From: Pandoraea terrigena
GTDB lineage: Bacteria; Pseudomonadota; Gammaproteobacteria; Burkholderiales; Burkholderiaceae
NCBI RefSeq assembly: GCF_902459705.1
Contig: NZ_CABPRU010000011.1
Location: forward strand, 62,001-126,000
Length of the DNA: 64,000 nucleotides
Reading direction: 5' to 3'
Positions 15,561-24,239 of the stretch are shown piece after piece. Made by a program: the position numbers and the translations under genes. Each line of letters begins with the position of its first letter. The first letter of the stretch is position 1. The notes below the pieces were generated by a model. That model had not been told where the DNA came from, did no database searches, and saw nothing but the letters and a program-made list of their open reading frames with translations.

Positions 15561-15969
15561 ACTGCGTGAACAGCCCTCGTTCCGGACGCTGCTCCGTCTG
15601 GCATCATTTCGGACCAAACCCGTACCCGAACATCGGCCGTTCATGATGTCCATCAAGCCAAAACCGGATACCCCGACATAACTAACCTTGTCCAGCACCA
15701 ACCTCATTGCCGACTCGTTGCCTGACTATCTCGTGCCAATTGTTCGGCTTGACGCAGCCAGCGCACGCGAGGCGGTACTAGCCGGCTTCGGCATGATGCC
15801 CAAGGCGCGCGCCCCGGCCGGCGCCAAATCGTGGGATTCGAGCGACGCGAGTGCGGAGACGGTCGGCGAGACGCGCGCCTTCTCGGCGGCAGATCCAGCA
15901 AACCTTGCGCTGTATTCACATTTCTGCTTGAATCGGCCGAACAACAAGCGATCAACAAGGACGGAAACG
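15560..15969. other. No gene identified
   Basis: Frames are open on both strands but composition and ribosome sites do not support genes. Presumably holds the divergent promoters of the toxin pair and of the membrane gene at 15970. Confidence 0.35.
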
Positions 15970-16218
15970 ATGGACACCTTTTTTCGAAGAATCAGTTTGC
16001 TGGTCCTCACCGTTGTCGATTTTTATGGCAACGCCACCGAGTCATGGCACCCGCTGCTGGCCATCGGCGTCCCTGTGGGTATTTTCGCGAGCATCAAATA
16101 CCTTGCACCTTCCTGGCTTTTTCTGAGTCTGTCGGTCGTCATGGTGGCATTCTCTGCAGCCTTCTTTGTGACCGTGGCCTACGTCTGTGCTACCTACCTG
16201 GCATTTCGGCGTGATTGA
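15970..16218 (+). CDS. Small membrane protein, 82 aa
   Basis: ATG 15970 follows AAGGACGGAAACG. Three hydrophobic stretches fill most of the length (about residues 7-17, 25-40 and 47-74). It is the only plus-strand gene in this part of the window, opposite in direction to the toxin pair. No family is recognised. Confidence 0.5.
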   Translation: MDTFFRRISLLVLTVVDFYGNATESWHPLLAIGVPVGIFASIKYLAPSWLFLSLSVVMVAFSAAFFVTVAYVCATYLAFRRD

Positions 16219-16442
16219 AGTGTCGGCGCAGTAGCCACGCCGCATAGACCATCTTGGGGTGCGGCCGCTCCGTTCAGCAGAACCACCGGGCGGCCCATTC
16301 AGGCTACCAAGCATTCAGGTCGTCGTCTCTCCTTCCATCGGCACAAAGCCAGCAGACGAACGGACAAAAATCCTTCGACGAAACGTGTCAAGCTGCCCGG
16401 GGAACCCTTGGAGTGGTGTGCGGGACACGCAAATCTTTTGCA

Positions 16443-16488
16443 CAAAAAAGGAAGCCCGCCAGTCTCCACATGGGAGACGCGGCGGGCC
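16443..16488 (-). terminator. Rho-independent terminator of the 16507-17487 gene
   Basis: Minus-strand GCCCGCC...GGCGGGC encloses GTCTCCCATGTGGAGAC and ends in TTCCTTTTTT. The usual 3' signature ATCAACCTGTAACC lies between stop and hairpin. Confidence 0.8.
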
Positions 16489-16506
16489 GGGGTTACAGGT
16501 TGATGG

Positions 16507-17487
16507 TTAAATGCTGTGCGAGTGGGAGTCGCGTCGAGACAACTCGCCCGCGAACTCCTCGTTCGGGCCAATTTGCACGCAGAACTTCAGACTACCGCTC
16601 GCAGCGGCAGATGCAGCCTCCAGCGTGTCGCGCAGATATGCTTCCGCTTCGTGCTCCGAGCAGTCGGCCAGTTCGTGCGGAACCAGTACATTGGCCTGCA
16701 CGGTGACAGCCAAGCGCTTACCGAAGCGCTGTAGCGTGCCATTCTGAAACGAACTCAGTTGCGATTCTTCGTCGCAACCGGATTCGATCGTCACTGCCGG
16801 CTCGGGCGCTTTCCACGAAGGATCGGTACAAAACCGCTCAGGCAGAATGCTCGTAGCGCGATCGCGGAATACCTTGAGCGCGGCGATCGTGTCATCCACG
16901 TCGCCCACCAAGTTACCCACCTTCTCGCCGCTGGGGTCCTCCAACAAGGCTTGCCCCCAGTTTTCGAGTAATACCTTCGCTGCCGCTTGCCCTGCGTATC
17001 CGGAAAGCTCGGGACGGAAAACAGCGTTCTCACCATTGGCATGCATCTCGACCAACGACGCGAGCTCCTTGCGAACATTATCAATGCACTGCGGCGGTTC
17101 CGCACTGGCGTGCGCAGTGACCTTGACATGGAACGACCGGCCTAGACAGCCTTGCGCCCACGTTGCCAGATTCGACAGGTCTTTCGCGTCCATTTCCGGA
17201 TTAACGTAGTCCACGACGAGCACGACCTGCTGGCTTGGAAGTGTATGGGCCGCCAGACCATCAATGCTCCAATGGTCGCCGGGGAACTCCTGTTGCATGA
17301 CCTCCTCCACCTCGTCCACGAGATCCGGACGCTGCTTCACGATAAACGACGCGAGATCGGTACGCGTCATGCCGTCGATGTTGTCTGCGCGAACCGAATC
17401 GAGAACGCGAAACACGTCGACCTTGCGCAATACCCCAATCGAATTGGCCGCGATCTTGATGTACTGCTCTTCAATTTTGCTGTTCAT
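16507..17487 (-). CDS. Unrecognised protein, 326 aa
   Basis: MNSKIEEQYI start after GGAGAGTGCC and a consensus leader. It begins with a helical domain (residues 1-65, with SFIVKQRPDLVDEVEEVMQQ), then a mixed domain starting VVLVVDYVNPE, and ends in a His/Ser-rich tail. Five to six scattered Cys. No catalytic motif identified. It has its own terminator. Confidence 0.75.
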   Translation of the reverse strand: MNSKIEEQYIKIAANSIGVLRKVDVFRVLDSVRADNIDGMTRTDLASFIVKQRPDLVDEVEEVMQQEFPGDHWSIDGLAAHTLPSQQVVLVVDYVNPEMDAKDLSNLATWAQGCLGRSFHVKVTAHASAEPPQCIDNVRKELASLVEMHANGENAVFRPELSGYAGQAAAKVLLENWGQALLEDPSGEKVGNLVGDVDDTIAALKVFRDRATSILPERFCTDPSWKAPEPAVTIESGCDEESQLSSFQNGTLQRFGKRLAVTVQANVLVPHELADCSEHEAEAYLRDTLEAASAAASGSLKFCVQIGPNEEFAGELSRRDSHSHSI

Positions 17488-17567
17488 GGCACTCTCCATT
17501 CTGCCCTTCAGGGCGGTTGAAAGTGAGTGAGCCGTAGGCTCGGCGAGGCAAGCGACCTGGCCGAACC
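17488..17567 (-). promoter_or_regulatory. Array leader (consensus copy)
   Basis: H1 GGTTCGGCCAGGTC / GCCTCGCCGAGCC, H2 GAGCC-TAC-GGCTC, H3 GCCCTGAAGGGC, GGAGAGTGCC-ATG. Confidence 0.85.
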
Positions 17568-17625
17568 GGATACCCGGTTTAGCGCCACCGGCCCGAAGGC
17601 GCGGCGGCATGGCTGGCTTCGTTAC

Positions 17626-18123
17626 TTAGACCGTGGAGGAAAGCTCCTCCGCCATCTGGCGGTACGAAATCAGACCTTCCTGGTGACGTTGCATGATGGC
17701 CGAGCGGCGAACGCCGAGCGCCCATCGGTCCGTTGCGGCGACGCGATCTAGGGCACCAACATCGACTCGCCGGTAGCCCATCCGCAGCATCTCTTCGACG
17801 GCCTCTTCGATGGTGTCAAAGCACATGTGTCCGATGAACGAATCTTGATCGAACTGCTGGATCCGCCACGGCTGGTCGCCAGACGCTTCTGGCAGAACAA
17901 AGGCCCAGGCCTCCCGATTCGAATTGCGGCACTCGATCCCGACGGGCTCGCCGCCATACTGAGCCATGAGGCTCTGGTAGGCGATTTGGTTAGGGCGGGC
18001 GCCTTCTCGCAGGATGCGGGCAAATGCGGGCGAAACACGGCGATGCGCGACACGGACACGTTCCCATGCGCGAGTACGGTACCGCGGCGTCGACGACACC
18101 ACTGCTGGGGTATTGCGATTCAT
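17626..18123 (-). CDS. Unrecognised protein, 165 aa
   Basis: MNRNTPAVV start after CAGGAGAAAATC. The first 50 residues are strongly basic (RVRVAHRRVSPAFARILREG), the rest mixed with a DTIEEAVEEMLRMGYRRV helix. Own promoter at 18236-18270. A nucleic-acid-binding role could be guessed from the basic N-terminus, but nothing specific is seen. Confidence 0.75.
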   Translation of the reverse strand: MNRNTPAVVSSTPRYRTRAWERVRVAHRRVSPAFARILREGARPNQIAYQSLMAQYGGEPVGIECRNSNREAWAFVLPEASGDQPWRIQQFDQDSFIGHMCFDTIEEAVEEMLRMGYRRVDVGALDRVAATDRWALGVRRSAIMQRHQEGLISYRQMAEELSSTV

Positions 18124-18198
18124 GATTTTCTCCTGGTGCCCGAAGGGGCGAGTTCGAAGGAGAAAAACCGGCGCTTTCTAATCAGGCGATGAGAAAGC
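18124..18198 (-). promoter_or_regulatory. Array leader with fully replaced stem bases
   Basis: H1 is CTTTCT...AGAAAG and H2 is AGAAA-GCGCCGG-TTTCT instead of the usual GC-rich stems, so pairing is kept with different bases. H3 region GCCCCTTCGGGC is conserved, then AGGAGAAAATC. Confidence 0.7.
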
Positions 18199-18235
18199 TA
18201 TTGGAGGGATTTTGATGGGCGGCGCTGGCCGCTTG

Positions 18236-18270
18236 GATGCCGACTTAACGGCTGGCAATTACTCTAGCAC
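18236..18270 (-). promoter_or_regulatory. Promoter with 5' hairpin
   Basis: TAGAGT (18261-18266) on the minus strand, then GCCGTTAAGTCGGC at the expected start. Confidence 0.6.
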
Positions 18271-18355
18271 AGATGGACTGATCTCAAAGGCCCTTTTCTT
18301 GCGAGGACGGCCATTGTGCCAGCAACGGCATGGCCAGATGAACGGTTTCTCCTAC

Positions 18356-18389
18356 GAAAAAAGCCGCCGGCCCATAGGGCGCGACGGCT
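18356..18389 (-). terminator. Rho-independent terminator of the 18458-19345 gene
   Basis: GCCGTCGCGCCC / GGGCCGGCGGC hairpin followed by TTTTTT on the minus strand. Confidence 0.75.
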
Positions 18390-18457
18390 TCTGCTTCAAT
18401 GCAGCCAGGAATTAATCTGGACTACGTGTCGCCGACTTATTCGACATATGCGAATCT

Positions 18458-19345
18458 TCATTCGCTCGCCTCCGTAGCCGTCAGCCATGTACGACGGCCG
18501 ATCGTGTGTCCGTCGTCGGAGGCGCGACGGCGCACGATCTTGTTTGCGTCTGCTTTACTTGCCGCGCAGATGCCTTCATATAGCAGCCCGTCCACTTCAT
18601 CCCATGATGGGTATTGGAACCGAACGACAACATTCCACATCTTGAGCGGTGCGGTGTCTGCCTTCTTCGGCACACGGACAGGAAGCCCCAGCGCCGCCTC
18701 GACTTCTTCCAAAGTTCCGACGAATTCAGGCTTGTCGTAACCATTGGTGCAGGCGTAAAACTGCCCGCTGTTCAGCTTGCCAATTCGCGGATCGATTGCC
18801 TTGCAGGTACTGCTCGCGCTGCACTTAGCGGGAGCTACGCTGAATTCTGGCGGACTGGCCACCAAGCCTCCAGTCGCCAATTCCGCCACCGCATCGCACA
18901 GGTCGTTGATGCTGTCCGGGCTCTTGCAATGCGCCAGCAACTCGTCGAACAGGCCTGAGTCGGTGGCAACCGACAGCGCAACGTTTATCAGTTGCAATGC
19001 CTCGACCTGCTCCGTCGTGAGCCGCGAATTCGCGGCCGCTGGCAATGCCGGCCGATATTCCCGTTCAAGGATCAGGACGTTCGTTCCGATGAGCGACCCG
19101 ATCTGCTCGGTGTTGACGATGATCAGTTCCGGATTGTTCGGATTATTCAGATCCTCCGAATCCGCGCCGAACACACCATCCAATAGGCGACGCTTGAATG
19201 CGTCGATGGCGACTCCGACCGCCTCTGCCGCGATCACATGAACCGTGTCACTGTCGTCGCCAAAAACTGCTCCTGAGATGACAAATAGGCTAAGCGACGG
19301 GACATCCATAGTCGCAATCGGTTTCTGTTGAGCGTTGTGCTTCAT
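18458..19345 (-). CDS. Unrecognised protein, 295 aa
   Basis: MKHNAQQKP start after AAAGGAGCTCTTC. It has a hydrophobic early segment (SLSLFVISGAVFG) that is probably a buried strand pair rather than a membrane anchor, an Asn-rich loop (DLNNPNNPEL), and four Cys in the second half (CDAV, AKCSASSTCKA, ACTNG). No family is recognised. Confidence 0.75.
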   Translation of the reverse strand: MKHNAQQKPIATMDVPSLSLFVISGAVFGDDSDTVHVIAAEAVGVAIDAFKRRLLDGVFGADSEDLNNPNNPELIIVNTEQIGSLIGTNVLILEREYRPALPAAANSRLTTEQVEALQLINVALSVATDSGLFDELLAHCKSPDSINDLCDAVAELATGGLVASPPEFSVAPAKCSASSTCKAIDPRIGKLNSGQFYACTNGYDKPEFVGTLEEVEAALGLPVRVPKKADTAPLKMWNVVVRFQYPSWDEVDGLLYEGICAASKADANKIVRRRASDDGHTIGRRTWLTATEASE

Positions 19346-19426
19346 GAAGAGCTCCTTTTGCCTCGATGGGCATTGATAAGGAGTCGAGATGTGATCTCGG
19401 CGAGGTGGTTTCGCCCGGCCGAGATG
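19346..19426 (-). promoter_or_regulatory. Array leader with covarying H1 and H2
   Basis: H1 begins ATCTCGGCCGGGC and closes with CGCCGAGAT; H2 is CGAGAT-CAC-ATCTCG. The usual GAGC/GCTC has changed to GAGAT/ATCTC on both sides, which is strong evidence for real RNA pairing. H3 is GCCCATCGAGGC, then AAGGAGCT. Confidence 0.8.
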
Positions 19427-19498
19427 GAGGTTCGTCCCCGCCGGAGCCGCTTTATGGGCGCCGACGGAAGACGATGAGGTTGATGATTTCGAAAATTC

Positions 19499-19777
19499 CT
19501 AGGCAGCCTTCTGCGCCTGGGCAACGCGATCCAACGCGTCCGCCCCCTTGAGGATGAAGGCCGCTCGGCTGAGACGGCGCTTGGCATCTTCTTGCATTTC
19601 CGTCGCGATCGCACGCAGTTCGGCAGCCGTGCCGTTGTCCGTTCTCAGCGACATGTCATGGCCGTCAGACCTGATCTCGACGAACATGTGGTCATTGCTG
19701 CGCCGAATCGACACCGAGACCTTGCCCGTCGATGTGGCCGCCGGTTGTTGCACTTCAGCGTTGCTGTTGCGATTCAT
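19499..19777 (-). CDS. Unrecognised small protein, 92 aa
   Basis: MNRNSNAEV start after CGGAGAAAAAC. A Gln/Pro/Ala-rich head is followed by strands (KVSVSIRRSNDHMFVEIRSD) and a C-terminal helix (ELRAIATEMQEDAKRRLSRAAF). No Cys. Array leader upstream. Function unknown. Confidence 0.75.
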   Translation of the reverse strand: MNRNSNAEVQQPAATSTGKVSVSIRRSNDHMFVEIRSDGHDMSLRTDNGTAAELRAIATEMQEDAKRRLSRAAFILKGADALDRVAQAQKAA

Positions 19778-19861
19778 GTTTTTCTCCGTAGTTGCCCATA
19801 GGGCGCTAAAAATCGAGAAAGTCGTTTCGTCGGCTTGGCGGGTCGCTTGACCTGCCAAGCC
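19778..19861 (-). promoter_or_regulatory. Array leader with covarying H1
   Basis: H1 GGCTTGGCAGGTC-AAGC-GACCCGCCAAGCC, H2 GAAA-CGAC-TTTC, H3 GCGCCCTATGGGC, then CGGAGAAAAAC. Confidence 0.75.
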
Positions 19862-19917
19862 CCACAATTGTGGGACCGGCCGCCAGCCCCTCTCGGGACG
19901 TGCTTTGTGTTGCTCGT

Positions 19918-20223
19918 TCAGTTCCAGGTAGGCGCGACCCCCAGGATCGTGTTGGGGCGTCGATTCGTCACTTTCAACGCGGCTTCGTGTGCCTGCTGAA
20001 TCGTGTTGAACTCCGCGGTTTCGACCTTCGACGTCTGCAGGCGGATGAGGCCATCGATGCCGAGCGTGCGATCGTCCGCGTTGCCGCCGAAGAACGGATC
20101 GCCCGTGCCGCCGTACTCGATGACAATCATCGACTTTGGCAGGGCACCCCAGCGTGACAAAAGCTCTTCGACTTTTTCCGGGTTCGTGAGATCGCGCGGT
20201 GCGCGGTCGCTTTCCAGTTTCAT
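19918..20223 (-). CDS. Unrecognised small protein, 101 aa
   Basis: MKLESDRAPR start after AAAGGAGGTCTC. Contains a VEELLSRWGALPKSMIVIEYGG segment and a Thr/Asn-rich C-terminus (VTNRRPNTILGVAPTWN). Soluble, no Cys. Array leader upstream. No family is recognised. Confidence 0.75.
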   Translation of the reverse strand: MKLESDRAPRDLTNPEKVEELLSRWGALPKSMIVIEYGGTGDPFFGGNADDRTLGIDGLIRLQTSKVETAEFNTIQQAHEAALKVTNRRPNTILGVAPTWN

Positions 20224-20297
20224 GAGACCTCCTTTATGCCCATTAGGCGCTAGTGAAAAAGCCGCTGACGCTTGTCTGTCCGATGGACGGAAAAGGT
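20224..20297 (-). promoter_or_regulatory. Array leader (divergent stems)
   Basis: H1 around CCGTCCATCGGACAG, H2 AAGC-GTCAGC-GGCTT, H3 GCGCCTAATGGGC, then AAAGGAGGTCTC. Confidence 0.65.
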
Positions 20298-20354
20298 ACC
20301 TTTTGGTGGGAGGCGAGCAGCGCTTTACCTAAGCGCCGCCCGCCTGCTTCAGGA

Positions 20355-20840
20355 TTAGATGATGATGCAGCCGGCTCGCGCCGGTGCGACGAGTGGTGGA
20401 TTGCACCGGATGTGCTCAAGAACCGACTCGAGTTGCTTGTCGTGGCTCTCGTCCAGGTCCCGTTCGATCACATGGTGAGCTCGACGGTACTTGTCCGACA
20501 TAACTTCGACGGCGCGGCAGTGCATATAGATCACATCCTGCGGCGCCGATCGCTCCATCTCGCCGATCTTCTCGCGCTCCGCGTCCGACTCCGGGCAGTC
20601 CAGTGCCTGGGTCGCAACCGGATGCAGCTCGTAGCTCGGCGTGATTTCGCAGCAGTGCGTGACACGGTTGGCATCGTAGGCGTAGACCTGAAAGACCTTG
20701 CCAGCCAGTTTCCGCATGTCGTCGCTGTAGTAACGCGTTTCGTCGATGACGACCAGTTGGATGTCGATATCCAGCGAAGTCTCGGCGGCTTGTGAAAGAC
20801 CTGCCGACTTCGGGATGCCCGATAGAAATTGCTGATTCAT
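20355..20840 (-). CDS. Unrecognised protein, 161 aa
   Basis: MNQQFLSGIP start after AAGGGAGAACC. It has strands LVVIDETRYY and FQVYAYDANRVTHCC, five Cys in all (HCC, LDC, HCRA, RCNP, GCI) and a His-rich helix HCRAVEVMSDKYRRAHHVIE. A metal-binding role is possible but not demonstrable by eye. Confidence 0.75.
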   Translation of the reverse strand: MNQQFLSGIPKSAGLSQAAETSLDIDIQLVVIDETRYYSDDMRKLAGKVFQVYAYDANRVTHCCEITPSYELHPVATQALDCPESDAEREKIGEMERSAPQDVIYMHCRAVEVMSDKYRRAHHVIERDLDESHDKQLESVLEHIRCNPPLVAPARAGCIII

Positions 20841-20923
20841 AGGTTCTCCCTTTTCTGCCAGTGGTGGCGGTTGAAAGAGAGAGCGCCGCGGGCTCGGTCA
20901 TCCCGCGTAGGGATGACCCAACC
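20841..20923 (-). promoter_or_regulatory. Array leader with strong H1
   Basis: H1 GGTTGGGTCATCCC-TACGC-GGGATGACCGAGCC, H2 GAGC-CCGCGGC-GCTC, H3 CCGCCACCACTGGC, then AAGGGAGAACC. Confidence 0.75.
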
Positions 20924-20974
20924 GACAGCGTTGGGTCTCGTCGGCCGGGAGGCTGGCGAGGTTGCTGCAAAGGA

Positions 20975-21505
20975 TCAGTTCTTAGCCTGATCGTTCTCGT
21001 CAATTTTCAGTTGCCAGACCTGCGCAGCGTCCTTGGCTCCCGGCAAACCGGACACCAGCGCCTCTTCGCGCCTCAGACGACACGCCAGGTAATTGAGCAG
21101 GCGGGAGTCGCCCGGAATTTGGCCCTGCCGCTCCAGCTGATCGTAGAGTGCCCCGATAGCGCCGTGCAGACCCGTCATCGCCCCTCGCCGCCGCAGCTCC
21201 GCGAAGAGAGCCTCCGTACTCACGTCCGTGAGCCCATATTCAGACGGCGCAAAGTTGACACGCTCACAGAGATCGTCAATGCCCTCCTCGTCCATCGAGA
21301 TATCCTCCCTCGAAAGATCCGCACAGGTGCCACAGGCGATGTCGTGGATTTCATCCGGTCGATTGATCGGTTCACCCATCCCAGCCTCCTGATAGACGCG
21401 AAGTGCGGCAAGGATCGTGTTGCGGTCCTGATTGGCGCCGATGATGAGCACCGACTCGGGCGACCGAGTTCCTTCCTGTTCTTGCGAAACGACTTTCTGA
21501 TTCAT
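20975..21505 (-). CDS. Unrecognised acidic protein, 176 aa
   Basis: MNQKVVSQEQ start after AGGAGCTGAGC. Acidic, with IACGTCADLSRED and ISMDEEGIDDLCERV (three Cys) in the middle and a helical C-terminal half. Promoter with a good -35 at 21675-21704. No family is recognised. Confidence 0.75.
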   Translation of the reverse strand: MNQKVVSQEQEGTRSPESVLIIGANQDRNTILAALRVYQEAGMGEPINRPDEIHDIACGTCADLSREDISMDEEGIDDLCERVNFAPSEYGLTDVSTEALFAELRRRGAMTGLHGAIGALYDQLERQGQIPGDSRLLNYLACRLRREEALVSGLPGAKDAAQVWQLKIDENDQAKN

Positions 21506-21586
21506 GCTCAGCTCCTATTGCCCAGTGGGCGGTTGAAAGGAAACGAGCGGCGACGCTCGGATGAGCGGGACTCATCGCAGCGTACG
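21506..21586 (-). promoter_or_regulatory. Array leader, long subfamily
   Basis: H1 CGCTGCGATGAG / CTCATCCGAGCG, H2 GAGCG-TCGC-CGCTC, H3 GCCCACTGGGC. The sequence from H1 to the promoter is nearly identical to the leaders at 23957, 24714 and 54552. Confidence 0.8.
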
Positions 21587-21650
21587 AAATGCCAGGGGAT
21601 TGTGGGCGCTCCCGGGCGGGAGGCTGGGCGGCGCTAGGCCAATGAAATCT

Positions 21651-21704
21651 GCTGCCGACTGAACGGCTAAGCCCATTCTAGCCTACGGGGAGTGGGAGTG
21701 GCAA
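21651..21704 (-). promoter_or_regulatory. Sigma70-like promoter with 5' hairpin
   Basis: TTGCCA (21699-21704), 18 bases, TAGAAT (21675-21680) on the minus strand, then GCCGTTCAGTCGGC. Confidence 0.75.
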
Positions 21705-21781
21705 CCGGGTTCCGACACATCCGAGTTCGTGACCCCGCCGTCCAAAGGACGGTCAGGGCCAGATTTACCAAATAACGTTGC

Positions 21782-23050
21782 TCATAGCAGAACGCTCGAA
21801 TGCTTCATATCGTGCAAGAGTTGCGGTTGATGAATCGTGGCATGAGGGAATCGTAGTGCTGCGCCCGCCAGATACTCCAGGTGTAGCTCCGTTCCAATCC
21901 ACTTCCGCCCTAGCCGCTCGGCGACGGCACCGGTTTGGAACGATCCACTGAACGGGTCAAAGACGGTATCACCTTGCTCGGTACACATCTTGATGAAGTG
22001 CTCGGGCAGACCTGCTGGGAAACGAGCTGGGTGAATCGGCAGATCGTTTTGGCGGCACAGTCGTTGATACGCATCGTTGGAAGAACTGTTGCTCAGACTC
22101 AGCAGATTCGACGCTATCGCACCGCCGTTGTCCACGGAGAACGCACCTGCGGCAAGATGATGGCCGCTCGGACGCAAGGCCCCGGTTTCGCCACCCCGCG
22201 CGAGCGTCGATTTCATCGACTCACTGTACGGGACGAGCACCTGACGATTGTCCGCAAAGGGCATATCGTTCGGTGCAAGCCAGTACAACTGTTCGAGTGA
22301 TGTCTTGACGCGCACCCGCCGAACCGTCACCCACTCCGCAGGAGCTGGAAGCTTCGACGGGTTGTGCCAGGCGTAGCGTTGGCACAGCTTCCAACCGAGC
22401 TCGTCCTCGAGGCGTACCAGCAAACGCTCCTGATACAGCGAGACCGTCGGTTCGCCTCGATTCATCACATCCCCGAGGTTGATCACCACGGAACCATCCC
22501 GTGTCATCTTCTTCGGCCACGTTTCGGCAATTCTAAGCAACCAGTCAACGTACTCGTTCGCCGCCTTGTTCGAGTATTGTTTTTCCCGAAGCAGCGGGTA
22601 CGGCGGAGAGGTGAACAGCAAACGCACACTTCCGTCGTCAATATGCGCCACGGCTTCTTCAGCGCGACCGAACAATGCAACACCATCCGCTGTCGTGAAA
22701 ATCGTGATCACAAGTCCCGGCGCCGCACGGTGCAACGCTTCCTTGCCCTTGCCGGTCAATTCCCACGTCGCTTTCCCTGTGGGAAGGGTTAGCCCCAGCG
22801 CCTTTGCACGTTGCTGTGCCCACCGCACCGTTCGATCGAATCGGTTGTACTCCTGGCCACCGATCTCGATCATCTCGTCGCGGGTCGCTTCTTCGATGCC
22901 CATCTTGACCGCTACGGCATCGCACAGATCCCGCGTGCGAGCACGCCCTCCTTCGATTTCCAGGCAGTCTAGCAGCGGCAGGACAAATTGCTCTTGCGTA
23001 AATGTCTTCCGTGAGTTGGACAATATCTTCGTTTCAGTGTCGCGTTTCAT
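21782..23050 (-). CDS. Beta-class site-specific DNA methyltransferase with winged-helix N-terminus
   Basis: 422 aa. Residues about 12-105 resemble the Mrr-type N-terminal winged helix (QEQFVLPLLDCLE ... KATWELTGKGKEAL). The catalytic motif TSPPYPLL (about 146-153) precedes the SAM motif FDPFSGSFQTG (about 365-375), the order of beta-class N4-cytosine or N6-adenine methyltransferases. No endonuclease partner is nearby. GGAGAAGAGC precedes ATG 23050 within the array leader. A paralogue with the same layout lies at 27261-28493. Confidence 0.85.
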   Translation of the reverse strand: MKRDTETKILSNSRKTFTQEQFVLPLLDCLEIEGGRARTRDLCDAVAVKMGIEEATRDEMIEIGGQEYNRFDRTVRWAQQRAKALGLTLPTGKATWELTGKGKEALHRAAPGLVITIFTTADGVALFGRAEEAVAHIDDGSVRLLFTSPPYPLLREKQYSNKAANEYVDWLLRIAETWPKKMTRDGSVVINLGDVMNRGEPTVSLYQERLLVRLEDELGWKLCQRYAWHNPSKLPAPAEWVTVRRVRVKTSLEQLYWLAPNDMPFADNRQVLVPYSESMKSTLARGGETGALRPSGHHLAAGAFSVDNGGAIASNLLSLSNSSSNDAYQRLCRQNDLPIHPARFPAGLPEHFIKMCTEQGDTVFDPFSGSFQTGAVAERLGRKWIGTELHLEYLAGAALRFPHATIHQPQLLHDMKHSSVLL

Positions 23051-23130
23051 GCTCTTCTCCATTCCCGCTTAGCGGTGATTGATAACGAGCGAGCGACAAT
23101 GCTCGGTGAGGCACGATGCCTGACCGAACC
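23051..23130 (-). promoter_or_regulatory. Array leader
   Basis: H1 GGTTCGGTCAGGC / GCCTCACCGAGC keeps pairing by a G-C to A-T style change (CGGTCAGG / CCTCACCG), H2 GAGC-ATTGTC-GCTC, H3 ACCGCTAAGCGGG, then GGAGAAGAGC. Confidence 0.8.
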
Positions 23131-23200
23131 GAACGGCCGATTTGAGACCGCGCCGGCCTCCCGGAGGGAAGCTCGGCGGGCCAATATTGCGGTTGAGTGA

Positions 23201-23956
23201 TTACACGGACGTCCTCTGAGCACTACCGCTCACACGAAATTCCATCGGCGTCCACGGCGCTTGTTCGCATTCCGTGATCGACTCCATGGCATTGAGTGCG
23301 GCGAAGTAAGCTCGTTTGTCTGCCTCACTACCTTCCCTTGCGAGATGGTACGGGCCGACAAACGCCCCCGGGAGATCACGCGCCACTGCATATCCGCCGG
23401 TAACGGCGGTATGCAGGGCGAGGAAGCGTTCATCCTGACTGAAAAGTTCTTCACCAAACGCGGCCACCTCGACGCCATCCTCGAAGCGCACCTTCAGAAA
23501 CGGCAGGAATTCTTCATCCCAGGCCTGCTCCTGCTCGGGATTGATGCCGACGCCGACGATCGTTGCCTGCTGGCCCGAATGGGCGTGGTACACGGCATTG
23601 TGTTTGGATCGCTCCTGAAGCATCGAACTGAAAACTACCTTCAGCCCATCTGCTGCTTGCAGAGTCTCGGTCACTTTTCGCTCGAATGCGATCACCGGGG
23701 ACTCGACTGGCGCCGACGCCAACTCGTCGGACTCGATGGAAGCGACTGCGCTGATGAGGTCCGTGCCGTTGTACTCCTCAAGCATCGCAGTCACGGCGCC
23801 CCACGCGGTAATCGCACGAGGATTCGAGCTAGTCCGGACAAACTCCCCGGAGAACTTGAAACCGAGCGATGTCAGCAGCACGCGAGCCATACGCTCGGCA
23901 CCATCGACAACTTCCTGATCCGTCAGTCCCACATTAACTTGAATGTTCCCGTTCAT
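23201..23956 (-). CDS. Unrecognised protein, 251 aa
   Basis: MNGNIQVNV start after AAAGGAAAGAGCC. A helical first part (VVDGAERMARVLLTSLGF) is followed by alternating strands; only one Cys near the C-terminus. Own promoter (24105-24159) and long-type leader. No family is recognised. Confidence 0.75.
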   Translation of the reverse strand: MNGNIQVNVGLTDQEVVDGAERMARVLLTSLGFKFSGEFVRTSSNPRAITAWGAVTAMLEEYNGTDLISAVASIESDELASAPVESPVIAFERKVTETLQAADGLKVVFSSMLQERSKHNAVYHAHSGQQATIVGVGINPEQEQAWDEEFLPFLKVRFEDGVEVAAFGEELFSQDERFLALHTAVTGGYAVARDLPGAFVGPYHLAREGSEADKRAYFAALNAMESITECEQAPWTPMEFRVSGSAQRTSV

Positions 23957-24040
23957 GGCTCTTTCCTTTGTACCGCTTGGCGGTAGTTGCAAAGTAGCGA
24001 GCGGTAACGCTCGGATGAGCGGAGCTCATCGCAGCGTACG
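23957..24040 (-). promoter_or_regulatory. Array leader, long subfamily
   Basis: H1 CGCTGCGATGAG / CTCATCCGAGCG, H2 GAGCG-TTAC-CGCTC, H3 ACCGCCAAGCGGT. The TGAGCTC loop differs from the sister copies only in a few bases. Confidence 0.8.
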
Positions 24041-24104
24041 AAATGCCGGGGGATTGCGGGCGCTCCCAGACGGGATGCTGAGGCGGCGCTAGGCCAATGG
24101 AACG

Positions 24105-24159
24105 TGATGCCGATCGAACGGCTGGGCCGATTCTAGCGCACCACAAACGGGATTGGCAA
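24105..24159 (-). promoter_or_regulatory. Sigma70-like promoter with 5' hairpin
   Basis: TTGCCA (24154-24159), 18 bases, TAGAAT (24130-24135), then GCCGTTCGATCGGC. Confidence 0.8.
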
Positions 24160-24177
24160 CGCGGTCGCTTGACATGA

Positions 24178-24213
24178 GAAGGCCCGCCAGCCCCACTGAG
24201 GGACAGGGCGGGC
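24178..24213 (-). terminator. Terminator after the 24240-24713 gene
   Basis: GCCCGCCCTGTCCC / GGGGCTGGCGGGC hairpin with CCTTCTC after it; preceded by the 3' signature ATCAACCTGAAACC. Confidence 0.6.
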
Positions 24214-24239
24214 GCGGTTTCAGGTTGATGGTTACTCAG

